Part shown: in pieces, positions 37,300-47,675 of the stretch
Position numbering within the stretch: position 1 is the first letter of the stretch
How the letters are laid out: every line of letters begins with the position of its first letter
Assembly: GCA_938030705.1 (NCBI GenBank)
Contig: CALHIR010000025.1
Location: 17,259-81,258 of the forward strand
Reading direction: 5' to 3'
Source: Candidatus Poseidoniaceae archaeon
GTDB taxonomy: Archaea > Thermoplasmatota > Poseidoniia > Poseidoniales > Poseidoniaceae
DNA length: 64,000 nucleotides
Position numbers and translations under genes: made by a program
Notes under the pieces: generated by a model
Databases searched by the model: none
Seen by the model: only the letters and a program-made list of their open reading frames with translations
What the model was told of the DNA's origin: nothing

Positions 37300-39386
37300 C
37301 AGGCATCACTCCCATAGCCCATCAGGGTTTGTTGTCCACCGCTCTTGGGCGTTTCATCCTCTTGTGAAGGAGGGGCGGCCGGGTCGGTTTCTTCTTCCTC
37401 GGCCCCCTTCTCTGAAGGTTCTTCGTCGTCTTCTCCTTCTTCTCCTCGAGATTCTTGCCGGCGAATTTCTTCCAGCAGTTTTTCATCCATCTTGGAGGCT
37501 CCAATGACTTCCTGGCTTCCTCGGTAAAAGACATCGGTCTCCGTCCAATCTCCTTTCTCAAGGCCGGATAGCGAGTACGTGATGGTGTAGGTGTGACCCG
37601 GTTCTAGGGTGTCGAGTTTCCAAGCCCAAACCCCAGTCGCTTCTTTGCGGCCACCCGTTTGGTTGCCTTCCATGACGGCGCCTTCCCGTTCCGGCCATGA
37701 GGCCAGCAAGGTGTAGGCCCGTGCTCTGGAGGTGTAGTTGAACAGCGTGATCGAGACATCAGTTTGCTTCGTTTCCTTGTTCCAAACGGTGGCGCTCTCG
37801 GCGATAACGGCCCCCATGATTCGGGTGATGGAGCCAGCGAGGTCGGGCACGGGTCGATTGAGAATGGCCGCCGATTTGGCGGCAATGGCGGGAATGATGT
37901 CGTTGACCAACTCAAACTTCTCTTGCACTTTGACCATCTTTTTCTTCTTCTCAAGGTGCTTGCGAAGTCCGCGCCCCATCTCCAACATGGCCTTTCGAAC
38001 CTCATCCATCACTTCGGCATTATCGGCCAGCGCCTCTTTGGCTTCCGAAGTGAATTGGACGTTGGTGCTGGCAAGGTGAACCAAAATGGCGGCAGGGCCC
38101 TTGGGGACGCCTCGTCCACCCGCTTGATCAAGACCGTATTGGCGCCAATCCACCGATTCAATGGCCTTCGTCAGCAAGCACCCGCCTTGTTGGTACATCA
38201 ACGGCACACGGTTAGCGAAGCGGAGCACTTCCACCGGCTTGTCGGCCGCCATACCATCGCCGAAGATGAGGCCGACTTCGACCTGGTAGGGGTTGCCCTG
38301 AGAGACGGTCGGCACCCGCGTCATCGTCGTAACAAACCGAGAATCGATGGTTTTTGACAGTCCCTTCTTGATCAACAACTCCTCAATGGGCGAAAGGCAA
38401 TTCGTCGGCGGGTTCAGCAGCTTGACGACCTTCCCGTTGAGTTGACGTTCGCCTTGGAAGGCCTCCAATAACGCCCGAATATGGTCCGGTTTCATCGATT
38501 TTGGTTTCGCCTTCTCTTCAATTTCCGCTGCCGCCAAGAGTTCCTTGGCTGCACGGGAAGAGACCCCTGAGAAATTTTTGTAGAGAAAGGAAGTCATTCG
38601 AGTGTCCGTGGATTCCGTGCACATGCGCTGAAGCGTACCGAGGTGAATGCCGTGCGGGTGAGGCTTGATGCTCTCAACTTTTCGAGGGAGACGTTCGGTG
38701 ACTCGGGCCCAGTGATGCACCTCGCCATCGGGGTCGACAAAGGTAATTTCGGCGTGGGGGTTGACGATACTCGTCATCCGCAGGTACTGGTAAACGCTCT
38801 GGCGGCCTCGCTGATATTTGGCTTTCATTCGGCAGGTAATTTCGAGGCCGTGTTCCTTTAGTGTTCCATCGGCGTTCTCCCAAAGTTCCCGCCCTTCATT
38901 GGTCTTCGTCGCCTTGTTTTTGCGAGTATCCAAGCCAATGTCAACCGTTGCAGCTGAAGTTTCCGTGGCGATTTTCGACCGAACATGTGTTTTCCGCCCG
39001 GTGGTCAGTTGGCTGTACATGACGACGCCGGTAATGCCGATGCCTTGCTGGCCACGTGATTGTCGTATGGCGTGGAACCGTGAACCAAACAGCAACTGCC
39101 CGAAGACTTTCTCGATGCTGCGCTTTGGGATACCGGGCCCGTTATCTTCTGTCTGAAGTTCGATGATGTTCTTCTTATCGTCGATTTTGGTGATCTTGAC
39201 TTTGATCTCGGGGAGGATTCTCGCTTCTTCACACGCGTCCAGGGAGTTGTCAACGGCCTCCTTGACCGCTGTGATAAGGGAGCGAGTCAAGGAATCGAAG
39301 CCAAGAAAGTGTTTGTTCTTCTCAAAAAATTCTGAAATAGCGACTTGCTTCTGATTTTTTGCCATGCGTTCTGCTGTGCCTGCCAT
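37299..39386 (-). CDS. top6B: DNA topoisomerase VI subunit B
   Basis: AVKEAVDNSLDACEEA; ELQTEDNGPGIP; FGQLLFGSRFHAIRQSRGQQGIGITGVVMYSQLTTG (GHKL ATPase). Confidence 0.95.
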   Translation of the reverse strand: MAGTAERMAKNQKQVAISEFFEKNKHFLGFDSLTRSLITAVKEAVDNSLDACEEARILPEIKVKITKIDDKKNIIELQTEDNGPGIPKRSIEKVFGQLLFGSRFHAIRQSRGQQGIGITGVVMYSQLTTGRKTHVRSKIATETSAATVDIGLDTRKNKATKTNEGRELWENADGTLKEHGLEITCRMKAKYQRGRQSVYQYLRMTSIVNPHAEITFVDPDGEVHHWARVTERLPRKVESIKPHPHGIHLGTLQRMCTESTDTRMTSFLYKNFSGVSSRAAKELLAAAEIEEKAKPKSMKPDHIRALLEAFQGERQLNGKVVKLLNPPTNCLSPIEELLIKKGLSKTIDSRFVTTMTRVPTVSQGNPYQVEVGLIFGDGMAADKPVEVLRFANRVPLMYQQGGCLLTKAIESVDWRQYGLDQAGGRGVPKGPAAILVHLASTNVQFTSEAKEALADNAEVMDEVRKAMLEMGRGLRKHLEKKKKMVKVQEKFELVNDIIPAIAAKSAAILNRPVPDLAGSITRIMGAVIAESATVWNKETKQTDVSITLFNYTSRARAYTLLASWPEREGAVMEGNQTGGRKEATGVWAWKLDTLEPGHTYTITYSLSGLEKGDWTETDVFYRGSQEVIGASKMDEKLLEEIRRQESRGEEGEDDEEPSEKGAEEEETDPAAPPSQEDETPKSGGQQTLMGYGSDA

Positions 39387-39528
39387 GGGCGTTCACCTCC
39401 CCCGGTCCTCCTCCGTCTTGATGACGTCGGGCCGACAGATGACCTTCTCCGTTCTTTGAGGGATTATAATCTCCTTAGGCGTTACAGCATGAACATTGCC
39501 GAAATCGGGACACAATTTCAACTTCCAC

Positions 39529-41517
39529 TCAAGCGAACAGGCTCGGTGTCCAGATGCTGATGTGCCCGGTGAACGCTGAGGCAGCGACCGTTAACGGGCT
39601 GGCGAGGTAGAGTTTCCCCGGTCCAGAGCGGCCTTGGAAGTTTCGATTGATGGCGGATACGGTCACTTGCTCGGGCGTAATGGAGACGCCGGGCCCAGCC
39701 CCGATGCAGGCGCCACAACCTGGGTCAATGAGTTTCACACCGACTTCCAAAAAGAGGTCATGCCATCCCATCTGTTCGGCCAAGTCTTTGACCTGACCAG
39801 AACCGTATTGAATGTAGAAATCCACGCCCTCTTTCACTTTGAGGCCTGCATCGCTGGCAGCCTTGCACACCTCAGCGTAATAGGCGATGTCGTCGGCTTT
39901 GCCCGCCGTACAGGAGCCACCGTAGGCGATGTCGACGGCCACTTGCCCAATATCGGCGATGTTGGCTCCGTTGGTGGGGTCGCTTGGAATGCCTTGGTTG
40001 GGGTCGCCGGGATGAGCCACCATTGGTACGATGGTGGAGAGGTCAATCGTGTGGACGCCCCCGTCGTAATGAGCGCCCTCGTCTGGAGCGGCTATTCGGG
40101 TGCGTTGCTCTTTCTCGGAGAGGTGCGGTTGTGATTTGAGCATCCACGCAAGGAGCGCATCGTCGGCTTCGCAGATGCCGGTGCGGCCGGAACATTCGGT
40201 GGCCATGTTGCACAGCGTTGCTCGCTCGTCGATTGAAAGCGAGGCAAGTCCAGGGCCGCCGAATTCCATGCTTCGGTTCAACGTCAATTCCTTTCGTGCG
40301 TGGTCGGCCAGAATAGCGAGGATGACGTCTTTGGCGGTGCAGCCGTGGTGAAGTTTACCGACGAGCTCAAATCGGATGGATTCAGGAACCTTCACGAACG
40401 TGAAACCAGCGCTGACGAGGTTGGCATATTCGGTGGCACCAACGCCCCACGTGAGGGCGTTTGAGGCACCGCCCATACACGTGTGGGAATCGGTTGCCTG
40501 AATGAAATCACCGATCTCAATGAATTCTTCACGAGCCACTTGGTGGCAGATACCTGGTGAGACCCCGTCAACGGCAGAATAGTCCCGTACACCCGTGTGT
40601 TGCTGGAAGGCAATTTGTAGGTCCCGGAGGGTCTGGACTTTGTGCATGAACGGCACAAATTTCGGGTTGTGCTGGGCGTAAAGCAAGTGGTCTTCGAAGA
40701 CCGCAAATTTGCTGGGGTTGGGCAGCGTGTACGTTTCGCCGTACTCCTCTTGGAGGAAGGTGTGGACCTGCGCCGTGGTGAATTCGTGGGAATAGCCGCC
40801 CTGAACTTGTGCAATCACCGGGTCGCCGGGTTTGACACACTGTCCCTCAGGCTGACTCACCAAGTTTCGACTGATGATGTGCTCAGCCATGGTCATGGGC
40901 CGTGGTGGCGTGTTGAGGGGGGCGAGTTCAAGCTCGCCGGACTTCAAGGCCTGTGCAAACGGGAACAGACCGCCGTGCTCTACAATGAGTTGTGTGACCG
41001 GGTCGTATTTTGCGGTGAAGGTTGACAACGGAATCGATTCACCGTCTTGCAATTGCTTGAGCATGCTGTGGTCGCCCATCAACTGCCCGAGGTTGATGTT
41101 GTTTCGTTCGTGAATGGGAGCGAAGGAGGCAGCGATGACGATGCTGATACCAGCCCAACGCTCGCATTGGGCGGCCGTTTCCCGGCTTGAACCGGTGCCT
41201 TTGCGCTGGCCTGAAACGATGACCTCGAAATTACCGTCCTTGAGGGCGTTTTCACGGAACACGCGCAAACCGTTGTGCATCAAGCCAGCGTAAGCGTTCT
41301 TGGCAATTTCAGCCGGGTCGTGGTCAAAACACACCCAAGCGGGCGTCATCACGTCGGTGTTGATGTCGTCAAGGAGGTCGTCGACGGTCAAATCTTCCAT
41401 GCGGAGGTCAAGCCCGTCGTAGAGTTGTTTTTTGATGAGGTCCAAGTCCTTCGTCAAGAAAAGAACCCGTTTTCCGGGCGTTAGGGCGATGTGTTCTGCC
41501 GGTTTGTTGTCTCCCAT
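39529..41517 (-). CDS. Aconitase/3-isopropylmalate dehydratase family, swivel domain fused N-terminally
   Basis: N-term INTDVMTP...VSGQRKGTGSSRETAAQCERWAGISIVIAASFAPIHERNNINLG (swivel); C-term TDSHTCMGGASNALTWGVGATE, PGCGACIGAGPG (Fe-S cluster). Confidence 0.88.
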   Translation of the reverse strand: MGDNKPAEHIALTPGKRVLFLTKDLDLIKKQLYDGLDLRMEDLTVDDLLDDINTDVMTPAWVCFDHDPAEIAKNAYAGLMHNGLRVFRENALKDGNFEVIVSGQRKGTGSSRETAAQCERWAGISIVIAASFAPIHERNNINLGQLMGDHSMLKQLQDGESIPLSTFTAKYDPVTQLIVEHGGLFPFAQALKSGELELAPLNTPPRPMTMAEHIISRNLVSQPEGQCVKPGDPVIAQVQGGYSHEFTTAQVHTFLQEEYGETYTLPNPSKFAVFEDHLLYAQHNPKFVPFMHKVQTLRDLQIAFQQHTGVRDYSAVDGVSPGICHQVAREEFIEIGDFIQATDSHTCMGGASNALTWGVGATEYANLVSAGFTFVKVPESIRFELVGKLHHGCTAKDVILAILADHARKELTLNRSMEFGGPGLASLSIDERATLCNMATECSGRTGICEADDALLAWMLKSQPHLSEKEQRTRIAAPDEGAHYDGGVHTIDLSTIVPMVAHPGDPNQGIPSDPTNGANIADIGQVAVDIAYGGSCTAGKADDIAYYAEVCKAASDAGLKVKEGVDFYIQYGSGQVKDLAEQMGWHDLFLEVGVKLIDPGCGACIGAGPGVSITPEQVTVSAINRNFQGRSGPGKLYLASPLTVAASAFTGHISIWTPSLFA

Positions 41518-41759
41518 GCCTCCCCCTCAGGTCTGTTCAAGGGCCATTCGTTCATAATCGGTTCGGGCAACATTTGTTCGGCACGCAATCCAAACTCTTC
41601 CGGATGAAAGCGGACACACATGGCGCGTCATGAGTGACAGCACACACCGCTGGTGGAACGGCTCGGATTGGCAAAAGGTCTGAATGCTTGGAATTGAATC
41701 CAAGGGCACCCTCCATCTCGGCCCAAAACGCTCAAAGAGGCCGGAGCGAAGGTAGGTGC

Positions 41760-42995
41760 ATGAGCGCCCGCCGCCTCTTTGCCGCAGTGCGGGATCTCGA
41801 TCCGCCAGGGGGCGGTGCGGAGCGTTCTTTGGCTGCCCTCTTGAACGGTATTGCGGTGCCGGGACCAACCCTGGAAACCGCCCCAACCTACGTACCAATG
41901 ACGCCCGCCGCCGACGCTCCGACACATCCTCCATGGACGGTTCATGCCTTTGCGAGCAAAGACCGAGGCGACCCAATCGGTCTGCTTCACGCCCAAGTGG
42001 ACTTCACCACCACCGACCTCCCGATCGAGGGTTTCTGGTCGAAAGTGGCCTGGGGCTTGCGAGAACGAAAGGGTGGGATGAGGCGCAGAAAGTGGGCCCA
42101 TAACCTCCACATCGGCCGACGGAGTCCACAATTTGCTGCTCGTGTTGGTGCATGGTTGGACAGGCAGGAGCATGCGGGCGGTATCGGCCTGACCCAACTC
42201 GAGTGGGCGCCGGGCGCTGCCCAAGCTTTCACCGCCCGGGGCATACCTTACATCATGTTCGTTCGGGATGATACGGCGTTTCGCCTCGAGGAACGGTTTC
42301 GGCCCGTGATGGAGGGGGCCGCTCTCGTGTGTGCGGCAGGCGAAGGCTTGCTCGCTGATATTCGCTCCCGGTTTGCCATTCAAAAAGGCCACAGCGTGCC
42401 GCTGCCGATCGATTTTGCTGGCCGTTTCGGGAGCATGGAGGACGTGAACGCCTTGAGATCGGTCGAGCAGGCAAAGCGACCCGATGGAGCACCGCCCACC
42501 ATTGGGATCATGGTCGTCACTCCGGAGAAGGGGTTACGGATGTATCAACGACTCTTACCGAAGTTGTTTGAGCGCTGGCCGGAGGCAGAAGTCCACATCG
42601 CAGGCGGGAGTGCCTACCCCCAAGAACTCGCTCATCACCCCAACGCGCGTGTGTTGGGGCACGTGGACGCTGCGACCTTCTTTGCCAGCATTGATCTGCA
42701 CCTCATTCTCTTCGAGACCACCGGATCGTGGGGGCGCGTCATTGGCGAAGCTGGTCTGTTCGGGGTCCCAAGCGTCACCTCGGACGTAGGCTCGCAAAAG
42801 GAAGCCTTGGGCAAAGGAGGTATTCTGGTGGACGACGGCCATGACGCTGATGCTGTCATCGATGCCTTGAGGGCCGTGTATGACGACCGAGAGCGGTACG
42901 GTGCCTTGGCGCGAGAGCACATTCGAATGGTTGACCACCGACGATCCGTGGCGGCCTTCCGCAGTGGACTTGAGGAACTGTTCGAAGACCTCTGA
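41760..42995 (+). CDS. Glycosyltransferase, group 1-like
   Basis: MSARRLFAAVRDLDPPGGGAERSLAALL; VTPEKGLRMYQRLLPKLFERWPEAEVHIAGG; ETTGSWGRVIGEAGLFGVPSVTSDVG. Confidence 0.8.
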   Translation: MSARRLFAAVRDLDPPGGGAERSLAALLNGIAVPGPTLETAPTYVPMTPAADAPTHPPWTVHAFASKDRGDPIGLLHAQVDFTTTDLPIEGFWSKVAWGLRERKGGMRRRKWAHNLHIGRRSPQFAARVGAWLDRQEHAGGIGLTQLEWAPGAAQAFTARGIPYIMFVRDDTAFRLEERFRPVMEGAALVCAAGEGLLADIRSRFAIQKGHSVPLPIDFAGRFGSMEDVNALRSVEQAKRPDGAPPTIGIMVVTPEKGLRMYQRLLPKLFERWPEAEVHIAGGSAYPQELAHHPNARVLGHVDAATFFASIDLHLILFETTGSWGRVIGEAGLFGVPSVTSDVGSQKEALGKGGILVDDGHDADAVIDALRAVYDDRERYGALAREHIRMVDHRRSVAAFRSGLEELFEDL

Positions 42996-43106
42996 GCCGC
43001 GACGGTTGCGTCCATTGGACCTCAATTTCCCACGGCGGCATAAGGTGAAATCACAAGATGATGAGCTAGGCCATGGCCCGAATAGGTGATTCACTCGATG
43101 AGGTGT

Positions 43107-43721
43107 TCAGGCGCTGCCTTCTCTTCTCTCATCTTCAAAGACGGAGTCTCGAGCCCGTTGCATGGCTTCGTCACTCGTGAACCAGAACGTTGGCGTTTCA
43201 CCGAGGTCAGCATCCCATCGTTGGACTGCACGTGCAAACATTTCGCCCTCCGTGTATCTTTCGCACCACTTGAGGTACCAGTCTGCTTGAGCCATCATGG
43301 CATCGTCACCTGCAGCGGTCCGCTTCAGCGTTTCTGCTTGCAAGGCGATCATCATCGCCCAGTTCGGAGAAAGGGCATAGGTAACATACGGATTGCGTTC
43401 CATGTCAACACTGCGCCACTCAGTCCAAAGAGAAAACACTTGATCGTAGAGGTATCCAATCATCAAAACAGCGAACATCACCGAGAAGAAAATGACGGCC
43501 AAACCAATGTAGGTCGAGGGGATGGAAGCAATCGAATCTGAGAAGCAAAAACCAGCATCACACTGGGAAGAAAATCGCCACGACACATAGGGCCAAACAA
43601 GCAAGGTGATGGTTGTGCCCCAGAGCAGGAGGCTGACAACCGCCTGGCTCATTTGCATTCTCCAATATTGACGCATCACCCACTTTCGGAAAAATGAGCC
43701 ACTTTCCGTAGCATCAGGCAT
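43107..43721 (-). CDS. Membrane protein, unknown function
   Basis: Two TM segments; coding-like composition. Confidence 0.6.
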   Translation of the reverse strand: MPDATESGSFFRKWVMRQYWRMQMSQAVVSLLLWGTTITLLVWPYVSWRFSSQCDAGFCFSDSIASIPSTYIGLAVIFFSVMFAVLMIGYLYDQVFSLWTEWRSVDMERNPYVTYALSPNWAMMIALQAETLKRTAAGDDAMMAQADWYLKWCERYTEGEMFARAVQRWDADLGETPTFWFTSDEAMQRARDSVFEDERREGSA

Positions 43722-44083
43722 AGTATCAACTCATGCACAAGCCAACCCTTCAAGAACCCCACCGATGATTTTTGAGGAAAGAGACGGGTGTTTGACCCTC
43801 GAGCACGCTCCCACCCTCTGCCAAAACCAGTCATCACTCCTCGCCGGAGACATGAACTTGATTCATTCCGTTCGGGAGGCGTTTTGAACGGCCATCAAAG
43901 CGGCCCAAGCAAGACGCTCAATGGCGTCCACCTTCAACCGAAGCGATTGAATATGACTACCTTGGCATGGAATTGATTGACATGGCTGTTGGAAGACCTC
44001 TGAACGATTCGAGGCAACGCAATACAGCTCTGCGCTCTTGACCAGCGTGTGGGCACACCATGAAGTTCAACTGAGGGTTTGAC

Positions 44084-44923
44084 ATGCTTCGAGCGTTTTA
44101 TTGGCGACTTAATCTTGGTCTTAAGAAAATAAAATCAAAGCGACTTCGTCGTAAACTCGGCCACAACATCAAAGCCATCATCACGCACAGTGAAAACGGT
44201 TTATTCGCTGTCGATCCCGAGGACCTCGAGGTGGGCCAAAAGTTGCGTTTGGGTGGCTTTGGTATTGAAGAAGTGGAACGGTTGAAGAAATTCATTGATG
44301 ATAAATCAAAAGTCTTGATCGTCGGAACTCACATTGGTTCATTAGCCATACCCCTTTCACACCATTGCCATGAAGTAACGGCGATTGAAGCCAATCCGAA
44401 GACCTTCGAATTATTGGAAATAAATCTTCAACTCAACAACGTGAACAACATTACACCGCACAATATTTTTGCGAACGACGTCCCCGAAAAAGTGGAGTTT
44501 TTACTCAACACCGTCAATTCAGGCGGTAGCAAGAGGAAACCAAAAACGAGCAATTTCATGTATGATTTTGATAACCCAGATATCATCGAGTTGGAATCTC
44601 ATAGACTTGATGACTATTTGCCCGACCATGATTATGATCTCGTTCTCTTGGACATCGAGGGGTCCGAATACTTTGCAATGAAAGGCATGGAAGACATTCT
44701 ATCTCGGTGCAAAACATTGGTTGTTGAGTTCCTACCACACCATCTCAGGAACGTCGCAGGTATTGACGTTGACACGTTCCTGTCGGTCTTACCTGGTCAT
44801 TTTACCAACTTTAAACTGCCAGATAACAAACAAGAACACGACATTTCAGCAGTCAAAACCGTCCTTCAGAAAATGTACGACGCAAACATCGGCGAGGATG
44901 GAATCATCTTCACCTCGAATTAG
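44084..44923 (+). CDS. FkbM-family methyltransferase
   Basis: VLIVGTHIGSLAIPLSHHCHEVTAIEANPKTFELLEINLQLNNVNNITPHNIFANDV; YDLVLLDIEGSEYFAMKGMEDIL. Confidence 0.85.
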   Translation: MLRAFYWRLNLGLKKIKSKRLRRKLGHNIKAIITHSENGLFAVDPEDLEVGQKLRLGGFGIEEVERLKKFIDDKSKVLIVGTHIGSLAIPLSHHCHEVTAIEANPKTFELLEINLQLNNVNNITPHNIFANDVPEKVEFLLNTVNSGGSKRKPKTSNFMYDFDNPDIIELESHRLDDYLPDHDYDLVLLDIEGSEYFAMKGMEDILSRCKTLVVEFLPHHLRNVAGIDVDTFLSVLPGHFTNFKLPDNKQEHDISAVKTVLQKMYDANIGEDGIIFTSN

Positions 44924-44980
44924 AAATTAATTCTACCCCAACGGCTCAACATTATAGCAACCAGCCCTTTCACATAACAC

Positions 44981-46216
44981 ATGGCTAACCGTCAAAGAAA
45001 GCGCCTTTTACTCGTGAAAGGCTCTTTTGAGCTGTTCGGCGGAGGAGAAAGAGATTTGATCAATAATCTCGAAGCCTATTCCAAATATTTTGACCTAAGT
45101 TTTGCAACATTACATCCGAATAAAGAACTCATTGAGAAATTAAATGAATTGAATATCCCCCTCTTTTCTCCAGTGAGCAATTGGTCTTACTCGCGTGGAA
45201 TATTTTCAGAAATCTTCGCAAAATCCTCCAAAAACGCCTCTAAAAAATGGTACGGCATGCTTTCTTTAACAAAACAAGGCGTCGGTTTGAAGACATTATT
45301 TTCTAACATTGATGCCGTGAACATAACAACGGGAATGGCCTCGTTGGAAATCCTTCCACTGATACCGAACAACCTTCCAGTTCATACGCACATGCTTGAA
45401 CCAAACCGAGGTTTACACAGCAACGATCTCCACTTTGATGTCGATGGGACGCCCAAACAAAACCTCAGATTAACAAATTTCTTTTTGGCAAAACAGAGAA
45501 GAAGAGATGAAAAATTCGTGGACCTCGCTTCCAAGCGAGGGAAAATCAGTGGTAATTCGAAAAACACATGCGAGAGAATCAAACAAGTCCACGGCGCAGA
45601 ATCTGATTTTCTTTACCCCAGCATCGACCCGAAGCTTTGGCCGATAAAACCAACAAAAGATGAAGACTGGGCGTCCGTAAAAAAAGAATTTGACCTGGTC
45701 AAAAACCAGTACGTCATCACCATTGGTCATGCTATTTTTGCCAAAGGTCTGTGGAATATGATCACAAAACTGCGTCATTCTGATTTGCAAATTGTCCAAC
45801 TCGGCGGAGGGGTCAATGAAAAACACATGGAGCACGCCAGAAAAAATAACGTAGCATTGAAACCTCTACCAAGGGTCTCCCAAGCGACCATTCGGGCGTT
45901 GATGAGAAACGCGAAGGCGATGGTGAGTCATGCCATCAACGAACCCTTTGGCTTAACGCCTCCCGAAGCCTATTTCGTCGATTGCCCGGTCATCGTTTCC
46001 AATCAAGGGGGGTTCAGAGAAACCGTTGTTGATGGGAAAACAGGACGCTTGATGAATGAAGGTGATGACTGGATTTCAGCCATCGATGAAGGGCATAAAA
46101 ACAGAAAAGAATGGTGTAAGGCTGGTCGAGAACACATCCAAAAAATCGATCTCACGCCAGAAACTCAAGCGAGGAAAGTTTTCGAATTATTCAATTCGTA
46201 TTTTGAAGAGGAATGA
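44981..46216 (+). CDS. Glycosyltransferase family 4-like
   Basis: LVKGSFELFGGGERDLINNLEAYSKY; AMVSHAINEPFGLTPPEAYFVDCPVIVSNQGGFRETVVDGKTGRLMN. Confidence 0.82.
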   Translation: MANRQRKRLLLVKGSFELFGGGERDLINNLEAYSKYFDLSFATLHPNKELIEKLNELNIPLFSPVSNWSYSRGIFSEIFAKSSKNASKKWYGMLSLTKQGVGLKTLFSNIDAVNITTGMASLEILPLIPNNLPVHTHMLEPNRGLHSNDLHFDVDGTPKQNLRLTNFFLAKQRRRDEKFVDLASKRGKISGNSKNTCERIKQVHGAESDFLYPSIDPKLWPIKPTKDEDWASVKKEFDLVKNQYVITIGHAIFAKGLWNMITKLRHSDLQIVQLGGGVNEKHMEHARKNNVALKPLPRVSQATIRALMRNAKAMVSHAINEPFGLTPPEAYFVDCPVIVSNQGGFRETVVDGKTGRLMNEGDDWISAIDEGHKNRKEWCKAGREHIQKIDLTPETQARKVFELFNSYFEEE

Positions 46217-46302
46217 CCACGAAAGAACTTGAATCATTCAGATTACAATGGCTCGCAGTGGGCTTTGTCATAGCCGGCCCTATGATTGGGCATCTCATCT
46301 GA
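46213..46302 (+). CDS. Possible 29-aa single-TM peptide
   Basis: ATGA overlap with GT stop; MTTKELESFRLQWLAVGFVIAGPMIGHLI*. Below ORF-track cutoff. Confidence 0.35.
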   Translation: MTTKELESFRLQWLAVGFVIAGPMIGHLI

Positions 46303-46321
46303 GGAAGCCCCTCAATTGACT

Positions 46322-47515
46322 TCAACGTTCGCTGAGTTTTGCTGCAAGACGAAGAGCGATGTTTTCACCCACGTCCGAGCAGGAGGCCGTACCACCAATG
46401 TCGTAGGTGAGCATCTTACCCTCTTTCAAGTGGTCCGCAACGCTCTCATCGATGAGGCGCCCGACGGCAATAAGGTCGTCGTCGTTGTTCTTTCGGCCCA
46501 AGTAATCCATCATCATCTGAATGGAGTTGATGGAGGCGATGGGGTTGACTTTGTTTTGTCCAGCGTGTTTTGGGGCGGAGCCGTGAACCGGTTCGAAGAA
46601 GGCGTGGTCGTCGCCAATGTTCCCTGATGCAGCCATGCCCATGCCGCCTTGAAGAACAGCTCCAAGGTCGGTGGAGATATCGCCGAACATGTTGGAGGTG
46701 ACCACGGTATCGTAGTGCTCTGGGGAACGGGTGATCCACTGCATGAAGGCGTCGATGTAGCCGTAATCAGCTTCCGTGCCGGGGTACTCTGAAGCGACAT
46801 CGTCAAAGGTGGAGCGGAAGAGTTGGCAGCCGCGTGTGACGTTGGATTTGTCGATGCATGACACGCGTCGAACCCCGTCTGCAGGGGCACCGTTTCGAGT
46901 CTCTGCGATTTCAAAACCCATCCGAATCAAGCGTTCCGAGCCGTTTCGAGAAATCGGGCGCGGGTCGTAGGCGACTTCGCCGTCCAATCCGGGGAAGGTC
47001 ATGGGTTCCGGCTCGTATTCTTCCCGCCCTTGTGCTCGGTCGGCTGAACGGCGGAGGAGGGCGTGGTAGAGGCCCTCCGTGTTTTCTCGCAGAATGGTCA
47101 TGTCGACCATGCCCGGCTCCCAGATTTGGCGGAATCCACCGTGGATTTTGTGCGGGACGCCCTCGTAGAGTTTGATGGGGCGGACATTCGCATAGAGGTC
47201 CAGACCGCTTCGAAGTCCGAGAATGACCGAGCCACCGGCAAGGTCTCCGTTTGGAAGGCGAGCACCAGGATAACCAATGGCGCCCAAGAAGATGGCGTCG
47301 GTTTCGTTCTTACAAAAATCAAAGGAACCCTCAGCCCATTCTTCTCCTGTGGCTTTGTAGTGTTCTCCCCCGCAGGGAATAACGGTTTGCGTAAAACCGT
47401 GGTTCGAATGCTCCTGAATGGTGTCAAGAATGCGTTGGGCTTCAAGCGCCACTTCTCGACCCGTCCCGTCGCCTGGCAGAACCGTGATGCGATGGTCACT
47501 CATACCTCCTCGCAC
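46322..47515 (-). CDS. Isocitrate/isopropylmalate dehydrogenase family
   Basis: ITVLPGDGTGREV; ANVRPIKLYEGVP; ENTEGLYH; NMFGDISTDLGAVLQGGMGMAASGNIGDDHAFFEPVHGSAP. Confidence 0.9.
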   Translation of the reverse strand: MRGGMSDHRITVLPGDGTGREVALEAQRILDTIQEHSNHGFTQTVIPCGGEHYKATGEEWAEGSFDFCKNETDAIFLGAIGYPGARLPNGDLAGGSVILGLRSGLDLYANVRPIKLYEGVPHKIHGGFRQIWEPGMVDMTILRENTEGLYHALLRRSADRAQGREEYEPEPMTFPGLDGEVAYDPRPISRNGSERLIRMGFEIAETRNGAPADGVRRVSCIDKSNVTRGCQLFRSTFDDVASEYPGTEADYGYIDAFMQWITRSPEHYDTVVTSNMFGDISTDLGAVLQGGMGMAASGNIGDDHAFFEPVHGSAPKHAGQNKVNPIASINSIQMMMDYLGRKNNDDDLIAVGRLIDESVADHLKEGKMLTYDIGGTASCSDVGENIALRLAAKLSER

Positions 47516-47675
47516 ATAGCGCTTCTACATGAACGCGACCCTTTCCAAAAAAAGAAAAAACGACTGGGAATGAAGAGGCGCCCGGGGTGAAGAACGGAGA
47601 GAAACAAGCCAAAACCGGGCATCTCGGTCAAGAGCAAGGGGATGTTTCATAGGCTGTCATGTGAGAAGAAAGACC

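Noticed and set aside
41628-42392. 254-aa minus-strand ORF
   Set aside because: Overlaps the clear glycosyltransferase on +; no recognisable motif.
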